64,000 nt of DNA from Ohtaekwangia koreensis (GCF_900167975.1 NZ_FUZU01000002.1:441501-505500), one strand, 5' to 3'. Shown: positions 1-9,287, numbered from the stretch's first letter. Translations and numbers: made by a program. The notes: generated by a model not told the origin, from the letters alone.

Positions 1-151
1 GCTTAGTCACCGCGCTATAGCGGTTCGAAAATTGGGTGCATATCTTTCGGGAATCACTGTTTAAGATTCTCAATCTATATCTTTAAAAAGAGCCTTCGAG
101 AAATAAAGATTCCGGAGGTTTTTTTCTTTCTGCACATTACCGGATGATTCG
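1..151. other. non-coding stretch at window start
   Basis: I see no gene here. It contains a short hairpin (ACCGC/GCGGT arms around 9-24) and a weak GAATC/GATTC inverted repeat near 51-74, neither followed by a T-run. The stretch may be the 3' flank of a gene outside the window plus the udk promoter region. Confidence 0.4.
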
Positions 152-159
152 TAATTTTG
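152..159 (+). promoter_or_regulatory. Bacteroidota -7 box for udk
   Basis: TAATTTTG matches the Bacteroidota -7 consensus TAnnTTTG exactly. It ends 10 nt before the udk ATG, implying a very short 5' leader. No clear -33 TTG element is visible, so the call rests on the box and its position. Confidence 0.5.
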
Positions 160-169
160 TGCGGATTTT

Positions 170-796
170 ATGAAACCTATCTATATCATCGGCATTACGG
201 GCGGGAGCGGCTCAGGAAAAACACATTTCCTTAAAAATCTTTCTTCCCGGTTTATGCCCGAAGAAATTTGCCTCATCTCACAGGATCATTACTACAAGCC
301 TCTCGACCTACAGGTTATTGATACGAAAGGCATACAAAATTTCGATCTTCCCGAAGCAATTGAGCGCGAGAAATTCCATCAGGACATTCTGAAATTAAAA
401 TATGGTGAAACAGTACACAAGGCTGAGTACACCTTTAATAATCAAAATATAAAAGCCGCCACGCTTGAGTTCAAACCAGCACCGTTGTTGATCATTGAAG
501 GTTTGTTCGTGCAGTATTTTCCGGAGATAGAAGAAGAACTCGATCTCAAAATTTTTATCGAAGCGAAAGATCACCTAAAGCTTAGCAGAAGAATCAGACG
601 CGACAACGAAGAGCGTGGTTATGATCTCGATGACGTGCTGTACCGCTATCAACATCACGTTATGCCGGTTTACGAAACATTAATCAAGCCTCTCCAGCAT
701 AATGCCGACCTGGTGATTCCCAACAATCATCATTTTGAACGTGCATTGGATCTGGTAACCTGGGCTCTGAAAGCGCGGCTAAAAGCGGAACATTAA
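170..796 (+). CDS. udk: uridine kinase
   Basis: Phosphorylates uridine and cytidine with ATP or GTP in the cytoplasmic pyrimidine salvage pathway. The protein is 208 residues, the normal length for the family. It opens with a P-loop (GGSGSGKT, residues 11-18), followed by the uridine-kinase type DHYY motif near residue 39 and the RRIRRD lid-type sequence near residue 141. The ATG follows a TAnnTTTG promoter box by 10 nt. The next gene is on the same strand after an 86-nt gap with its own promoter, so udk is probably transcribed separately. Nothing unusual; assignment by family motifs is firm. Confidence 0.94.
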   Translation: MKPIYIIGITGGSGSGKTHFLKNLSSRFMPEEICLISQDHYYKPLDLQVIDTKGIQNFDLPEAIEREKFHQDILKLKYGETVHKAEYTFNNQNIKAATLEFKPAPLLIIEGLFVQYFPEIEEELDLKIFIEAKDHLKLSRRIRRDNEERGYDLDDVLYRYQHHVMPVYETLIKPLQHNADLVIPNNHHFERALDLVTWALKARLKAEH

Positions 797-836
797 AATC
801 GATTTGAGTCAATAGCCATAGCCAAAAAGCAAGGCA

Positions 837-866
837 TTGTACATTGCCGGCAATTGTCTACTTTTG
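837..866 (+). promoter_or_regulatory. promoter of the small membrane protein gene
   Basis: TTG at 837-839, a 19-nt spacer and TACTTTTG at 859-866 fit the Bacteroidota sigma-ABfr pattern (TTG-N19..23-TAnnTTTG). The box ends 16 nt before the ATG at 883. This is one of the few boxes here with a plausible -33 partner. Confidence 0.6.
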
Positions 867-882
867 TACCCCCGGAAAAAAC

Positions 883-1233
883 ATGACAGGAAAAGCTCGC
901 ATACGGACAACAACATTAATCGCAGGGATTCTAACAGCCCTGGTGATTGTTGTGTCGCAGCTTTTCTATTTTGAAACGGCTCACGTTGCAAAAAAAGAAA
1001 TAAAGACCGAGCAGCAACAAGATGATCAGTCTGGTGACGAAGCTTACATTACGCTGCCTTCCAGCACACTTCCTTCCTCTACGCACGTAGAATTCGGTCA
1101 GGAAATCTTCTATCTTTTTGATATCCTCTTCGAGGAAGAAAAAATTGAAGAGCATGATTTTAATGTCTCGCTTCCTTTAAGTAAGTTTTTCCAAACACTT
1201 TTCGGGACCATCATTTCTCCGAACGCTCCTTAA
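883..1233 (+). CDS. small single-pass membrane protein, unknown function
   Basis: 116 residues from the ATG at 883. An in-frame TTG at 844 exists, but it lies upstream of the promoter box at 859-866, so it is unlikely to be the start. After a short basic N-terminus there is one hydrophobic segment (about residues 11-32). A polar, Glu/Gln-rich stretch follows, then a C-terminal segment that ends Ser-Pro-Asn-Ala-Pro. I do not recognise the family. It sits 90 nt upstream of secDF on the same strand, so it may be cotranscribed, but no function should be inferred from that alone. Confidence 0.6.
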   Translation: MTGKARIRTTTLIAGILTALVIVVSQLFYFETAHVAKKEIKTEQQQDDQSGDEAYITLPSSTLPSSTHVEFGQEIFYLFDILFEEEKIEEHDFNVSLPLSKFFQTLFGTIISPNAP

Positions 1234-1323
1234 GTAAGATATACTTCATCTTATATTCTACCGGATCTTTAATCGGTCCGGGTCTCTATTCTTTTCTATC
1301 ACGTTTTTTACTTAACCAACCAT

Positions 1324-4308
1324 ATGCAAAACAAAGGACTAGTAATTTTTCTTTCGGTAGTCGTTACACTATTGTGTTTCTTCTACCTGTCATTTACGGT
1401 CGTGTCGTACAACGTGCAGCAAGATGCTGTCGCTGTAGCCACAGACCCAAGCGGTAAAATTGATGTTAACAAGAAGCAAGCTTACCTCGATTCAATCTGG
1501 AATACACCGGTATATAATCTGTTTGGTGCAGAGTATACTTACAAAGAAGTAAAAGACTACGAGCTTAGTCTTGGTCTCGATCTTCAAGGTGGTATGCACG
1601 TTACTCTTGAGGTTTCTCCCGTGGATATTATCAAAGGTCTTGCTGCCAACAGCCAGGATTCATCTTTTGTAAAAGCATTGAGAACTGCTTCTATTGAACA
1701 AAAGAAAAGCCGCCAAAGCTTTAGCTCATTATTCTTTAAAGCATATCGCGATGCTAACCCCGACAAACGCTTAGCATCTTTATTTGCAAATGCTGCTACA
1801 CGTGGCAAGATTGCTACTAACGATGATGACAGCAAAGTTATCAGTGTTGTAAATGAAGAAATAGAAAGCGCTATAGATCGCTCTTTTACAATCCTTAGCA
1901 ATCGTCTCGATCAATTTGGTACATCACAGCCTAACATTCAGCGCTTACCAGGTACAGGAAGAATTCAGGTTGAAATACCCGGTGCCGATAACCCACAACG
2001 CGTTCGTAAATTATTGCAAGGTGTAGCACGTCTTGAATTCTGGGATGTGATCGAACCAAACACATTGAATAATTCATTACTGGCAATCAATGACATATTG
2101 GTTAAAGAACAAAAGGCAGCAAAAACAGGTGACCAAGCCAAGACTGGCGAACAAGCGAAGACCGGTGACGAAGATCTTTCATCACTGCTTGGTGACAGCA
2201 CAAAGACAGCAAGCGATACTACAGCAACTGCTGACGAATCAAAAGGATTGGATTCACTTCAGAATCTGAATATATCTCCGCTTTTCTCATTGAGCAATCC
2301 ACAAGGATCGTTCCGCTATAGCACAAAAGATACAGCGGTTATCAATGACATCTTCAGAAGACAAGATGTTCGTAACCTGTTGCCACGTACCGTTGGTGTA
2401 TTCTGGGGAAACAAACCTGAATTGATCGGCACAACGGAGTCGCTGGAGCTTTTCTTCCTGGATATAGGCCGTAATGGAAAATCAAAACTTACAGGTGAAG
2501 TAATTACGGATGCCCGTAATGATCTCGATGAGTACGCGCGTCCTGCAGTAAGCATGAACATGAACTCAGTAGGCACACGCATCTGGGCTAAGTGGACATC
2601 TGAAGCCTCCAGTAAGAGTCCTAAAGGAAGAATTGCCATCATGCTTGATAACACAGTATACTCAGCTCCTTCTGTAAACGGAGAAATTCCAAACGGTAAC
2701 TCACAGATCTCTGGTAACTTCACAGTTGAAGAAGCAAAAGATTTAGCAAACGTTCTGAAAGCTGGTTCACTTCCTGCTCCTACCAAGATCGTTGAAGAAT
2801 CATCGGTTGGCCCTACACTCGGACAAGAATCAATCCGTAACGGTATGATCTCGATTGTAGTAGGCTTCCTCATCATCATCTTCTTCATGCTGATTGTATA
2901 CAACGCATCAGGATGGGTAGCTGACTTAGCTGTTATTCTTAACTTGATTTTCCTGTTAGGTATACTTGCATCACTCAACGCAGCGCTTACACTTCCTGGT
3001 ATTGCCGGTATATTACTTTCACTCGCTATCGCGGTGGATGCAAACGTACTGATCAACGAACGTGTTAAAGAAGATATCAACGCAGGGAAGTCACTTGAAA
3101 CTTCGATCCGCGCAGGTTATAAGAACGCATTCACAGCCATCATCGACTCCAACGTTACTACGTTGATCAAAGGCTTTGTATTGCTGGCATTCGGTTCAGG
3201 TCTTATCTATGGTTTCGCCGTAACGCTGATTATCGGTATCCTTTGTTCATTCTTTACATCAGTGTTCTTCACACGCGTGATTTTTGAATACTATATCCGC
3301 AGAGGTACAAAAATTAAGTTCTCTATGGGATGGTCAAAAGATCTGTTCCGCAGTATCAATATCAATTTCATTGGCAACCGTAAGATATACTATACCATTT
3401 CATCTGCTATCATTATAGCGGGTATGGGATTTTTGGCCGTGAAAGGATTTAACTATGGTGTTGATTTCAAAGGTGGTCGTACCTACATCGTAGCGTTGGA
3501 CAAAGCCGTTACTGCGAAAGCTGTGCGTGAGAACCTGACGGAATCTTTTGGTGAAGCTCCTGAAGTAAAAACTTTTGGAAGTGAAACAAAATACAAGATC
3601 ACAACCAGCTACCTGATCGATGATGATTCAGATGAAGCAACAGCACAAGCTGAAAAGCATCTTCAAACCGGTCTTGGTAAATTCTCAGGCAACAATGCAT
3701 CTATATTAAGCTCGTATAAAGTAGGACCTACTATTGCAAATGATATTAAGATATCTGCGATATGGTCATTACTCGTAGCGGTTGTATTGATGTTCTTATA
3801 CATTCTGATCCGTTTCAGAAAGTGGCAGTTCGCGATGGGTACTGTAGTAAGTTTATTCCACACCGTATTGATGGTGCTCTCCCTGTTCGTGTTATTGGAA
3901 AATGTAATGCCGTTCAGCTTGGAGATTGATCAGGCTTTCGTAGCGGCAATCTTGACTGTGATTGGTTACTCGATCAACGATAGCGTGGTTGTGTTTGACC
4001 GCGTACGTGAATTCTTGTCTATGAAGAAAAGCACAGAAGATACCGCTTCTGTTGTAAACAATGCCTTGAATGATACATTAAGCCGTACGCTTATCACAGG
4101 TATGTCTACACTCTTCGTATTGTTTATCCTCTTTATTTTCGGTGGTGAGACGATCCGCGGATTTACATTCGCCATGTTGATCGGTGTAATTATCGGTACA
4201 TACTCATCTTTATGTATAGGTACACCTGTATTGGTTGACTTCTCTAAAGATGATAAACTACCAGACAGTACAAACAAAGTTGCACCTGGCAAAGCAGTTA
4301 CTGCTTAA
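1324..4308 (+). CDS. secDF: protein translocase subunit SecDF (fused)
   Basis: Inner-membrane partner of SecYEG that uses the proton gradient to help pull proteins across. The 994-residue protein fuses SecD and SecF, as usual in Bacteroidota. The N-terminal TM helix spans about residues 5-28. The conserved SecD motif DLQGGMHV lies near residue 89. A large periplasmic domain and five TM helices follow, then the SecF half starting near residue 680 with its GVDFKGG motif near 711. The SecF signature VIGYSINDSVVVFDR occurs near residue 880. A low-complexity periplasmic insertion (about 255-315) carries three 6-residue Ala-Lys-Thr-Gly repeats. A strong terminator follows the stop. No separate secD or secF is present in the window. 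Confidence 0.96.
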   Translation: MQNKGLVIFLSVVVTLLCFFYLSFTVVSYNVQQDAVAVATDPSGKIDVNKKQAYLDSIWNTPVYNLFGAEYTYKEVKDYELSLGLDLQGGMHVTLEVSPVDIIKGLAANSQDSSFVKALRTASIEQKKSRQSFSSLFFKAYRDANPDKRLASLFANAATRGKIATNDDDSKVISVVNEEIESAIDRSFTILSNRLDQFGTSQPNIQRLPGTGRIQVEIPGADNPQRVRKLLQGVARLEFWDVIEPNTLNNSLLAINDILVKEQKAAKTGDQAKTGEQAKTGDEDLSSLLGDSTKTASDTTATADESKGLDSLQNLNISPLFSLSNPQGSFRYSTKDTAVINDIFRRQDVRNLLPRTVGVFWGNKPELIGTTESLELFFLDIGRNGKSKLTGEVITDARNDLDEYARPAVSMNMNSVGTRIWAKWTSEASSKSPKGRIAIMLDNTVYSAPSVNGEIPNGNSQISGNFTVEEAKDLANVLKAGSLPAPTKIVEESSVGPTLGQESIRNGMISIVVGFLIIIFFMLIVYNASGWVADLAVILNLIFLLGILASLNAALTLPGIAGILLSLAIAVDANVLINERVKEDINAGKSLETSIRAGYKNAFTAIIDSNVTTLIKGFVLLAFGSGLIYGFAVTLIIGILCSFFTSVFFTRVIFEYYIRRGTKIKFSMGWSKDLFRSININFIGNRKIYYTISSAIIIAGMGFLAVKGFNYGVDFKGGRTYIVALDKAVTAKAVRENLTESFGEAPEVKTFGSETKYKITTSYLIDDDSDEATAQAEKHLQTGLGKFSGNNASILSSYKVGPTIANDIKISAIWSLLVAVVLMFLYILIRFRKWQFAMGTVVSLFHTVLMVLSLFVLLENVMPFSLEIDQAFVAAILTVIGYSINDSVVVFDRVREFLSMKKSTEDTASVVNNALNDTLSRTLITGMSTLFVLFILFIFGGETIRGFTFAMLIGVIIGTYSSLCIGTPVLVDFSKDDKLPDSTNKVAPGKAVTA
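2119..2172 (+). repeat. three 18-bp tandem repeats inside secDF
   Basis: Three in-frame 18-bp units encode A-K-T-G-(D/E)-(Q/E) three times (residues 266-283). The units differ mainly at synonymous third positions, so the amino-acid repeat is kept while the DNA has diverged. They lie in the periplasmic insertion of SecD. Confidence 0.8.
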
Positions 4309-4328
4309 GTCAGTCTGACAAATAACAG

Positions 4329-4357
4329 AAAAGGCGTTCCGATTGGGACGCCTTTTT
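4329..4357 (+). terminator. intrinsic terminator after secDF
   Basis: Perfect 12-bp stem (4329-4340 with 4345-4356, counting two G-T pairs or fewer at the top) closed by a GATT loop. The descending arm ends in a T-run at 4353-4357. It starts 20 nt after the secDF stop. Confidence 0.88.
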
Positions 4358-4459
4358 CTATTTTATACTATTCTATACTTGACTCCTTGTGAAAACAAGA
4401 ATCAAGTCTATCTCACCGTTATAGGCTGAACTATAACTATAGATGAGACACAAGCCAAT

Positions 4460-5461
4460 TTATAGTTCCTGTGATTGGATATTTCCCGGAGATTTTTGCT
4501 TTCTGTATTTTCTCGCATTCCACAACGCCTCTCTGCGTATAGCATGATGAATGGTTGCGTTGATCTCATAGCCGATCAGCAAGACAACTGTAACAAGCTG
4601 TATCCATACCATGAGCGCAATCAACACACCGATGGATCCGTATACTTTGTTATAGGTAGAAAAGTTCGTTACGTAAAATGAAAACCCATACGATACCGCC
4701 AATGTAAGAAACGTGGCCACCAGAGAGCCCAACGAAAAGAACCTCCAGTTATAGTGTATAGCAGGACCGAAATAATATAGCGTTGATATCGCCAGGAAGA
4801 ACACTATAAATATAACGAGGAAGCGAAGTGCGAAAATCAGGAATACGGTAAACTTATCAATGTTAAGCCAGTCAAATTGCATAATGTAGTCCAGCACAAA
4901 CTGGCCCACCACAAGAAGTGCAATGGCAAGCAATACAACAAATGCAAGATTGAGCGTAAGTCCTGTAGCGATCACTCTTGTTTTTAAGCCGCTACGTCTT
5001 TCAATCGTTCGGTAACAAGCGTTGAAAGCACGCATGAGTGCCAGCGTTCCATTGGTAGATAAGTATACGGAGAATAAAAAACCCAACGACAACAAGCCAC
5101 CCCGTTGGTTGCTGACTATATCTTTCACTGTGGGGGCAACTACATCAAACATAGACGGAGGTATCATCGCTCCTAAAAATTGCAGGATGCTATCGTCTGT
5201 AATGCCGGAGAAAAAAGGAGTGACGTATGGAATTAATGTGAAGAGGAAGATGATCGCAGGAAAAATGGCCAGGATAAAATTGTATGCTACACCATTCGCG
5301 CGATCCATGATCTCATCGTCCATCAGGTTTTCAATGAACAATTTTAAGATCTTGTATAAAGAAACGTTCTCGTATTTTTTAAATCGTACTTTCTTAAGCC
5401 ACGTTATGACGTGACGACCGGGACTCCATTGTAATAAGATGCGTTTATATTTATACTTCAT
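4460..5461 (-). CDS. YihY/BrkB-family inner membrane protein
   Basis: 333-residue multi-pass membrane protein of the YihY/virulence factor BrkB family, once misnamed ribonuclease BN. About six hydrophobic helices lie between residues 60 and 305. The family motif around residues 57-70 (RANGVAYNFILAIFPAI) is present, as is the late segment YGSIGVLIALMVWIQ. The biochemical role of the family is unsettled. It is the last gene of a three-gene operon: its ATG overlaps the stop of the upstream thioesterase as ATGA (5458-5461), which implies coupled translation. Confidence 0.88.
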   Translation of the reverse strand: MKYKYKRILLQWSPGRHVITWLKKVRFKKYENVSLYKILKLFIENLMDDEIMDRANGVAYNFILAIFPAIIFLFTLIPYVTPFFSGITDDSILQFLGAMIPPSMFDVVAPTVKDIVSNQRGGLLSLGFLFSVYLSTNGTLALMRAFNACYRTIERRSGLKTRVIATGLTLNLAFVVLLAIALLVVGQFVLDYIMQFDWLNIDKFTVFLIFALRFLVIFIVFFLAISTLYYFGPAIHYNWRFFSLGSLVATFLTLAVSYGFSFYVTNFSTYNKVYGSIGVLIALMVWIQLVTVVLLIGYEINATIHHAIRREALWNARKYRKQKSPGNIQSQEL

Positions 5462-5865
5462 TTAAAAAATGGCTCCAGTATAGTTTCCATTGCCTCGGGC
5501 GGACGACATGGTCGTTTCGTTATCTTATCAACAAATACCAAGAGTGTTTCTCCACGGTTGATGAGTTTATCTTCTTCATTAAAAATCTCATATTGAAAGC
5601 GGATTTTTATACTCGGCTTTTCAGGTATGGTAGTTACGATGCGCAATAATTCATCATATCTGCCAGGTGCGAGATACTTCGAGTGATTCTCCAACACAGG
5701 CATCATGATGCCCATCGCTTCAATTTCCTTATACGATAAACCTAACTGTCGCAAACTTTCCACGCGCGCCACTTCGTAGTACATCGCATAAAATCCGTAG
5801 TATACATATCCCATCTGATCGGTCTCGCCATATCGCACACGGATTTTAGTTTCAGATCTATACAT
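5458..5865 (-). CDS. acyl-CoA thioesterase, YbgC/4HBT hotdog family
   Basis: 135-residue single-hotdog thioesterase expected to hydrolyse acyl-CoA or acyl-ACP thioesters in the cytoplasm. The N-terminal YGETDQMGYVYYGFY motif contains the conserved catalytic Asp (residue 16) and the downstream Gly/Tyr pattern of the YbgC group. Length is normal. It is the middle gene of the mltG-thioesterase-yihY operon, starting 4 nt after the mltG stop and overlapping the next ATG by 4 nt. Exact substrate is not predictable from sequence. Confidence 0.9.
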   Translation of the reverse strand: MYRSETKIRVRYGETDQMGYVYYGFYAMYYEVARVESLRQLGLSYKEIEAMGIMMPVLENHSKYLAPGRYDELLRIVTTIPEKPSIKIRFQYEIFNEEDKLINRGETLLVFVDKITKRPCRPPEAMETILEPFFK

Positions 5866-5869
5866 CGAA

Positions 5870-6922
5870 TCAACGTTTATTTCTCAGCGCTTCTCCCTTT
5901 TGCTGTTCGAGGGTAAGTGCTCTTTGGTACCGTATAGCGTTGCTCATATGTTCCTCGTAACTGTTTGTGAAATTATGATTGCCCGAAAAATCCTCCTTGG
6001 CACACATATAGTAATAGTCACTCGGTGTATAATTTAACACAGCATCCAGCGAGCGGATCTCCGGCATATTGATTGGCCCCGGTGGTAAGCCTGGATATTT
6101 ATAGGTGTTGTAAGGCGAATCAATTTGCTTATGCACATTCAGCACACGCTTCAGTGAAAAATCACCTACAGCAAACACAAGTGTAGGATCTGCCTGTAAA
6201 GCAATGCCCTTCTTTAAACGATTCAAATATAGTCCAGCGATTACGGGTGCTTCTTTTGCATTTATACTTTCGGCCTGCACGATAGAAGCCAGCACCGATA
6301 TTTCAATAGGTGTTAATCCAACAACCTTCGCTTTTTCTTTTCGTTCATCGGTCCAGAATTTTTCATACTCACCATGCATTTTTTCTACCAGCGCTTCAGG
6401 TGCTATATTGAAATATACTTCGTATGTATTTGGTATAAACATCGTCATGATGTTGTCTTTATTAAAACCATACGAATTCGTCATGGCAAATTTTATTAAT
6501 GCCGCTTCAAATTCCTCAGGTTTCATTCCCAGGTTCCGCGTAATGCGCTCTGCCAATTCGGAAACGAGACGAACATTATTAAAAGTAATTTTAACAGGCT
6601 CTTGCTTTCCGGATTTTAAAATTTTCAACGCCTGCAGGTTCGTCATGTTTTTGCGCAAAATATACCGGCCAGGTTTTAACTGATCTGCATAGCCGCTGAG
6701 CTTGGCAAGAAAACTAAAAGACACGAGGTCGTTTACAACTCTGCCTTCATGAAGTTTTCTCTGGATGTCCTTAAAAGTAGAACCTTCTTCAACAATGAAT
6801 AAACGATCATCCATCCCTACCAGAATGTTGGGAGTGTATACAATTTGGTAAGCATAGTAACTGAACGATATGCCCAGAATTGCTACCAGGAGAAATAAAA
6901 TTAAACGCTTATTGGGTTTCAT
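5870..6922 (-). CDS. mltG: endolytic transglycosylase MltG
   Basis: Inner-membrane lytic transglycosylase that cleaves nascent peptidoglycan strands and so sets glycan length. The 350-residue protein has an N-terminal TM anchor (about 6-28), a LysM-like region with the VEEGSTFKDI sequence near 44-53, and the YceG catalytic domain. The proposed catalytic Glu is residue 218 in the ASIVQAES motif, and the PYNTYKYPGLPPGPI signature follows. Promoter box TATTTTTG lies 17 nt before the ATG. It is the first gene of a three-gene operon with a thioesterase and a YihY protein. Confidence 0.93.
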   Translation of the reverse strand: MKPNKRLILFLLVAILGISFSYYAYQIVYTPNILVGMDDRLFIVEEGSTFKDIQRKLHEGRVVNDLVSFSFLAKLSGYADQLKPGRYILRKNMTNLQALKILKSGKQEPVKITFNNVRLVSELAERITRNLGMKPEEFEAALIKFAMTNSYGFNKDNIMTMFIPNTYEVYFNIAPEALVEKMHGEYEKFWTDERKEKAKVVGLTPIEISVLASIVQAESINAKEAPVIAGLYLNRLKKGIALQADPTLVFAVGDFSLKRVLNVHKQIDSPYNTYKYPGLPPGPINMPEIRSLDAVLNYTPSDYYYMCAKEDFSGNHNFTNSYEEHMSNAIRYQRALTLEQQKGEALRNKR

Positions 6923-6939
6923 AATAAAATACGAGGTAT

Positions 6940-6947
6940 CAAAAATA
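6940..6947 (-). promoter_or_regulatory. -7 box for mltG operon
   Basis: On the minus strand this reads TATTTTTG, an exact TAnnTTTG match. It lies 17 nt upstream of the mltG ATG, the same spacing seen at several other genes here. No clear -33 element. Confidence 0.5.
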
Positions 6948-7000
6948 ATAAAACAGCCTTAACCTCCCGCAGGAACGACTTTTGATTTCTGCCGAATATC

Positions 7001-7008
7001 TATCTTTA
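7001..7008 (+). promoter_or_regulatory. probable -7 box for the YrdC-family gene
   Basis: TATCTTTA matches TAnnTTTG at 7 of 8 positions and has a TTTG 16 nt upstream (6981-6984). It ends 7 nt before the ATG at 7016, so the transcript would be nearly leaderless. Confidence 0.4.
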
Positions 7009-7015
7009 GAAAGAA

Positions 7016-7645
7016 ATGGCAGCGGAATTACTAAAAATACATCCTCAAAATCCTGAAATCAGAAAAATCAACCACGTTGTTGAGGTATTGAAAGATGGCG
7101 GAATTATCATCTATCCCACCGATACCATCTACGGCATTGGCTGCGATCTCATGAACCGAAAATCAATTGAACGTCTCTGTCAGATCATGAACATTAAACC
7201 ACAAAAGCTTGATCTTTCGTTCATTTGCAACGACCTCAGTCATATATCAGAATTCGCACACAGAATAGACACACCCGTTTTTAAAATATTAAAGAAAGCC
7301 TTACCAGGTCCGTTCACGTTTATTCTTGAATCAAGCAGTCGCGTTCCCAAAATTCTTAATGTGAATAAGAAGACAGTGGGTATTCGTATACCCGATCATT
7401 CGATCCCCCGTACTATTGTTGAGCATCTTCAAAATCCGCTCATCACAACATCCATTAAAGATGACGATGAGATAAAAGCATACACAACCGATCCGGAAGA
7501 AATCTATGAAGACTTTAAACATAAAGTAGATTTGGTTATTGATGGCGGAGTGGGAGGCAACGTACCGTCTACTGTTGTTGACTGTACAGGCGATGAGTTG
7601 ACGATTTTGCGCCAGGGGCTTGGAGACCTCGATCAATATTTATAA
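7016..7645 (+). CDS. Sua5/YciO/YrdC-family protein (threonylcarbamoyl-AMP synthase-like)
   Basis: 209 residues. The family condenses threonine, bicarbonate and ATP to threonylcarbamoyl-AMP for the t6A modification of ANN-decoding tRNAs. The N-terminal [12 protein letters not shown] motif (about 33-44), the Lys/Arg-rich KPQKLDLSF stretch and the central PGPFTFILE segment support this. The protein lacks the C-terminal Sua5 domain and looks closer to the YciO group, whose exact role is less certain than that of TsaC. It is monocistronic or cotranscribed with the SMP-30 gene 28 nt downstream. Confidence 0.88.
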   Translation: MAAELLKIHPQNPEIRKINHVVEVLKDGGIIIYPTDTIYGIGCDLMNRKSIERLCQIMNIKPQKLDLSFICNDLSHISEFAHRIDTPVFKILKKALPGPFTFILESSSRVPKILNVNKKTVGIRIPDHSIPRTIVEHLQNPLITTSIKDDDEIKAYTTDPEEIYEDFKHKVDLVIDGGVGGNVPSTVVDCTGDELTILRQGLGDLDQYL

Positions 7646-7673
7646 TTATTTTTACTGCTAAATATACCTTTCT

Positions 7674-8558
7674 ATGATACGATTACTTGTACTTCTTCTA
7701 TTAACCGGCAGCATGGCAACACTGCATGCGCAGGATTTTCAACGACATTTTATAGCGGAAGATTTTACAGCAGAGAATTTATTCACGAATAATATAGAAG
7801 GCCCATGCTTTGACGAAGCCGGTAATCTTTATGTAGTAAACTATCAAAAAGACGGAACGATTGGACTGATTGCTCCGAATAGAAAGATCTCTTTATTCCT
7901 GACGCTTCCACAAGGAAGTACCGCCAACAGTATAAAGTTCGATAGCAAAGGCAACATGTACCTGGCGGATTTCAGCGCACACAATGTGCTGAAGGTAAAT
8001 ATGAAAAATAAAAAGGTGTCGGTATATGCTCACAACGATGGTTTCAATCAACCGAATGATATATGCATCAACAGTAAAAATCAGTTATTTGCTTCTGACC
8101 CTAACTGGAAAGAAAGCACTGGCAAAATCTGGCGCATCGACAAAGGTGGTAAAGCTGTATTGCTCGATGACAAGATGGGTACAACCAATGGTATAGAGTT
8201 GAGTCCGGATGAAAGAATACTATATGTAAATGAAAGTGTTCAGCGAAAAATCTGGGCATTCGATGTAGACTTTGATGGAAACATTTCCAACAAAAGACTC
8301 TTTGCAGAGTTTCCTGATTTTGGTTTCGATGGTATGAAGTGCGACAAGGAAGGCAACCTATATGTAACACGATATGGTAAAGGCACAATTGCAATACTGT
8401 CGCCAAAGGGCGAGCTGATTCGCGAAGTACAATTGAAAGGCAAGAACTGCAGCAACCTGGTGTTTGGTGGATTGAATGGCAAACTCGTTTTTGTTACGCT
8501 GCAAGACAGAAAGGGAATGGAGATGTTTAGAAATGATATAGCAGGGAAAGGGTATTAA
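7674..8558 (+). CDS. SMP-30/gluconolactonase-family beta-propeller protein, exported
   Basis: 294 residues with a signal peptide (about 1-19, ending LHAQ). The mature part is an SMP-30/LRE-like six-bladed propeller, with blades showing the repeated D-x-x-G-N-L/M-Y pattern (for example DEAGNLYV, DSKGNMYL, DKEGNLYV). The NGI-x-x-S-x-D sequence near residue 171 fits the metal-binding face of lactonases. Members hydrolyse sugar lactones or related esters; the substrate here is unknown. The gene ends 14 nt from the convergent recO stop. Confidence 0.82.
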   Translation: MIRLLVLLLLTGSMATLHAQDFQRHFIAEDFTAENLFTNNIEGPCFDEAGNLYVVNYQKDGTIGLIAPNRKISLFLTLPQGSTANSIKFDSKGNMYLADFSAHNVLKVNMKNKKVSVYAHNDGFNQPNDICINSKNQLFASDPNWKESTGKIWRIDKGGKAVLLDDKMGTTNGIELSPDERILYVNESVQRKIWAFDVDFDGNISNKRLFAEFPDFGFDGMKCDKEGNLYVTRYGKGTIAILSPKGELIREVQLKGKNCSNLVFGGLNGKLVFVTLQDRKGMEMFRNDIAGKGY

Positions 8559-8572
8559 TCGATGGCCCAGCA

Positions 8573-9238
8573 TCAACTCATTATTTCTCTTAACACCTGC
8601 ACTGACTTCATCTCTCCTAATGTATCAATGTGATCGGAATAAAAATTCATAAGTACTTCGAGTAGTTCTCTGCGCAATGTATTTGTAATCGGGAGTGTCG
8701 TATCATACTCTGCATTCACAACGTGTTCGAGCATCGCTTCTGCTTCCAACGATGCAAGGCGCCCTCCTACAACTTCATTTTTAGTCTGCGCTCCAAAACC
8801 CAGGTAGCGACTTAGCTTGATGAGAAATATCAAATGAAAATTTTCAACCTTGCTTTGTTTGTCAAGGGTTATCAACGATTGTATCAGGAACTCACACAAC
8901 TCCTGCGCATGACTTTCTTCCTTTACAGTTCTGTTGATCACTTCATTTATGAACATCGCCAATGCCGACTTTCGAATGTCTGTCGGAATGTTGTGATACG
9001 GGTATAAACACTTAATCTCCTTAATGCGCAAGATGTTTGCATTCTCGCGATGATATACCACAAGGTCCAGCAACGTGAGCGGTTGATACAATGCTATTCT
9101 ACTCCTTGCCGTTTGACTGCGCACACCATTCACAATATAGCTTTGCATGCCAAAGACTTCCGTAAATATATTTACGATGATGGAAGTATCTCCATATTTG
9201 GTATATCTGAAAACAATGCCGCGGGTTTTATGTAACAT
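8573..9238 (-). CDS. recO: DNA repair protein RecO
   Basis: 221 residues. RecO loads RecA onto SSB-coated single-stranded DNA with RecR in the RecF pathway. The N-terminal OB-fold begins with the typical LHKTRGIVFRYTKYGDTS sequence and the SYIVNGVR strand. The helical C-terminal domain includes FLIKLSRYLGFG. No zinc-finger cysteine cluster is present. It lies 49 nt downstream of porZ on the same strand and is probably the last gene of a tdk-porZ-recO operon. Confidence 0.92.
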   Translation of the reverse strand: MLHKTRGIVFRYTKYGDTSIIVNIFTEVFGMQSYIVNGVRSQTARSRIALYQPLTLLDLVVYHRENANILRIKEIKCLYPYHNIPTDIRKSALAMFINEVINRTVKEESHAQELCEFLIQSLITLDKQSKVENFHLIFLIKLSRYLGFGAQTKNEVVGGRLASLEAEAMLEHVVNAEYDTTLPITNTLRRELLEVLMNFYSDHIDTLGEMKSVQVLREIMS

Positions 9239-9287
9239 CTGTATAAGCAGCTATTGTGCTATGGGTATATTTGAAGGGCCGGTCAAT

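Noticed and set aside
844-882. In-frame TTG start extending the small membrane protein by 13 residues
   Set aside because: It lies upstream of the promoter -7 box (859-866), so a transcript from that promoter would not include it. The ATG at 883 is preferred.
2316-3080. 254-codon minus-strand frame within secDF
   Set aside because: Shadow of secDF: opposite strand, no recognisable domain, no promoter, and the plus-strand frame is a full-length conserved protein.
4460-5461. Name ribonuclease BN for the YihY protein
   Set aside because: An old misannotation. The family is a membrane protein with no nuclease motifs.
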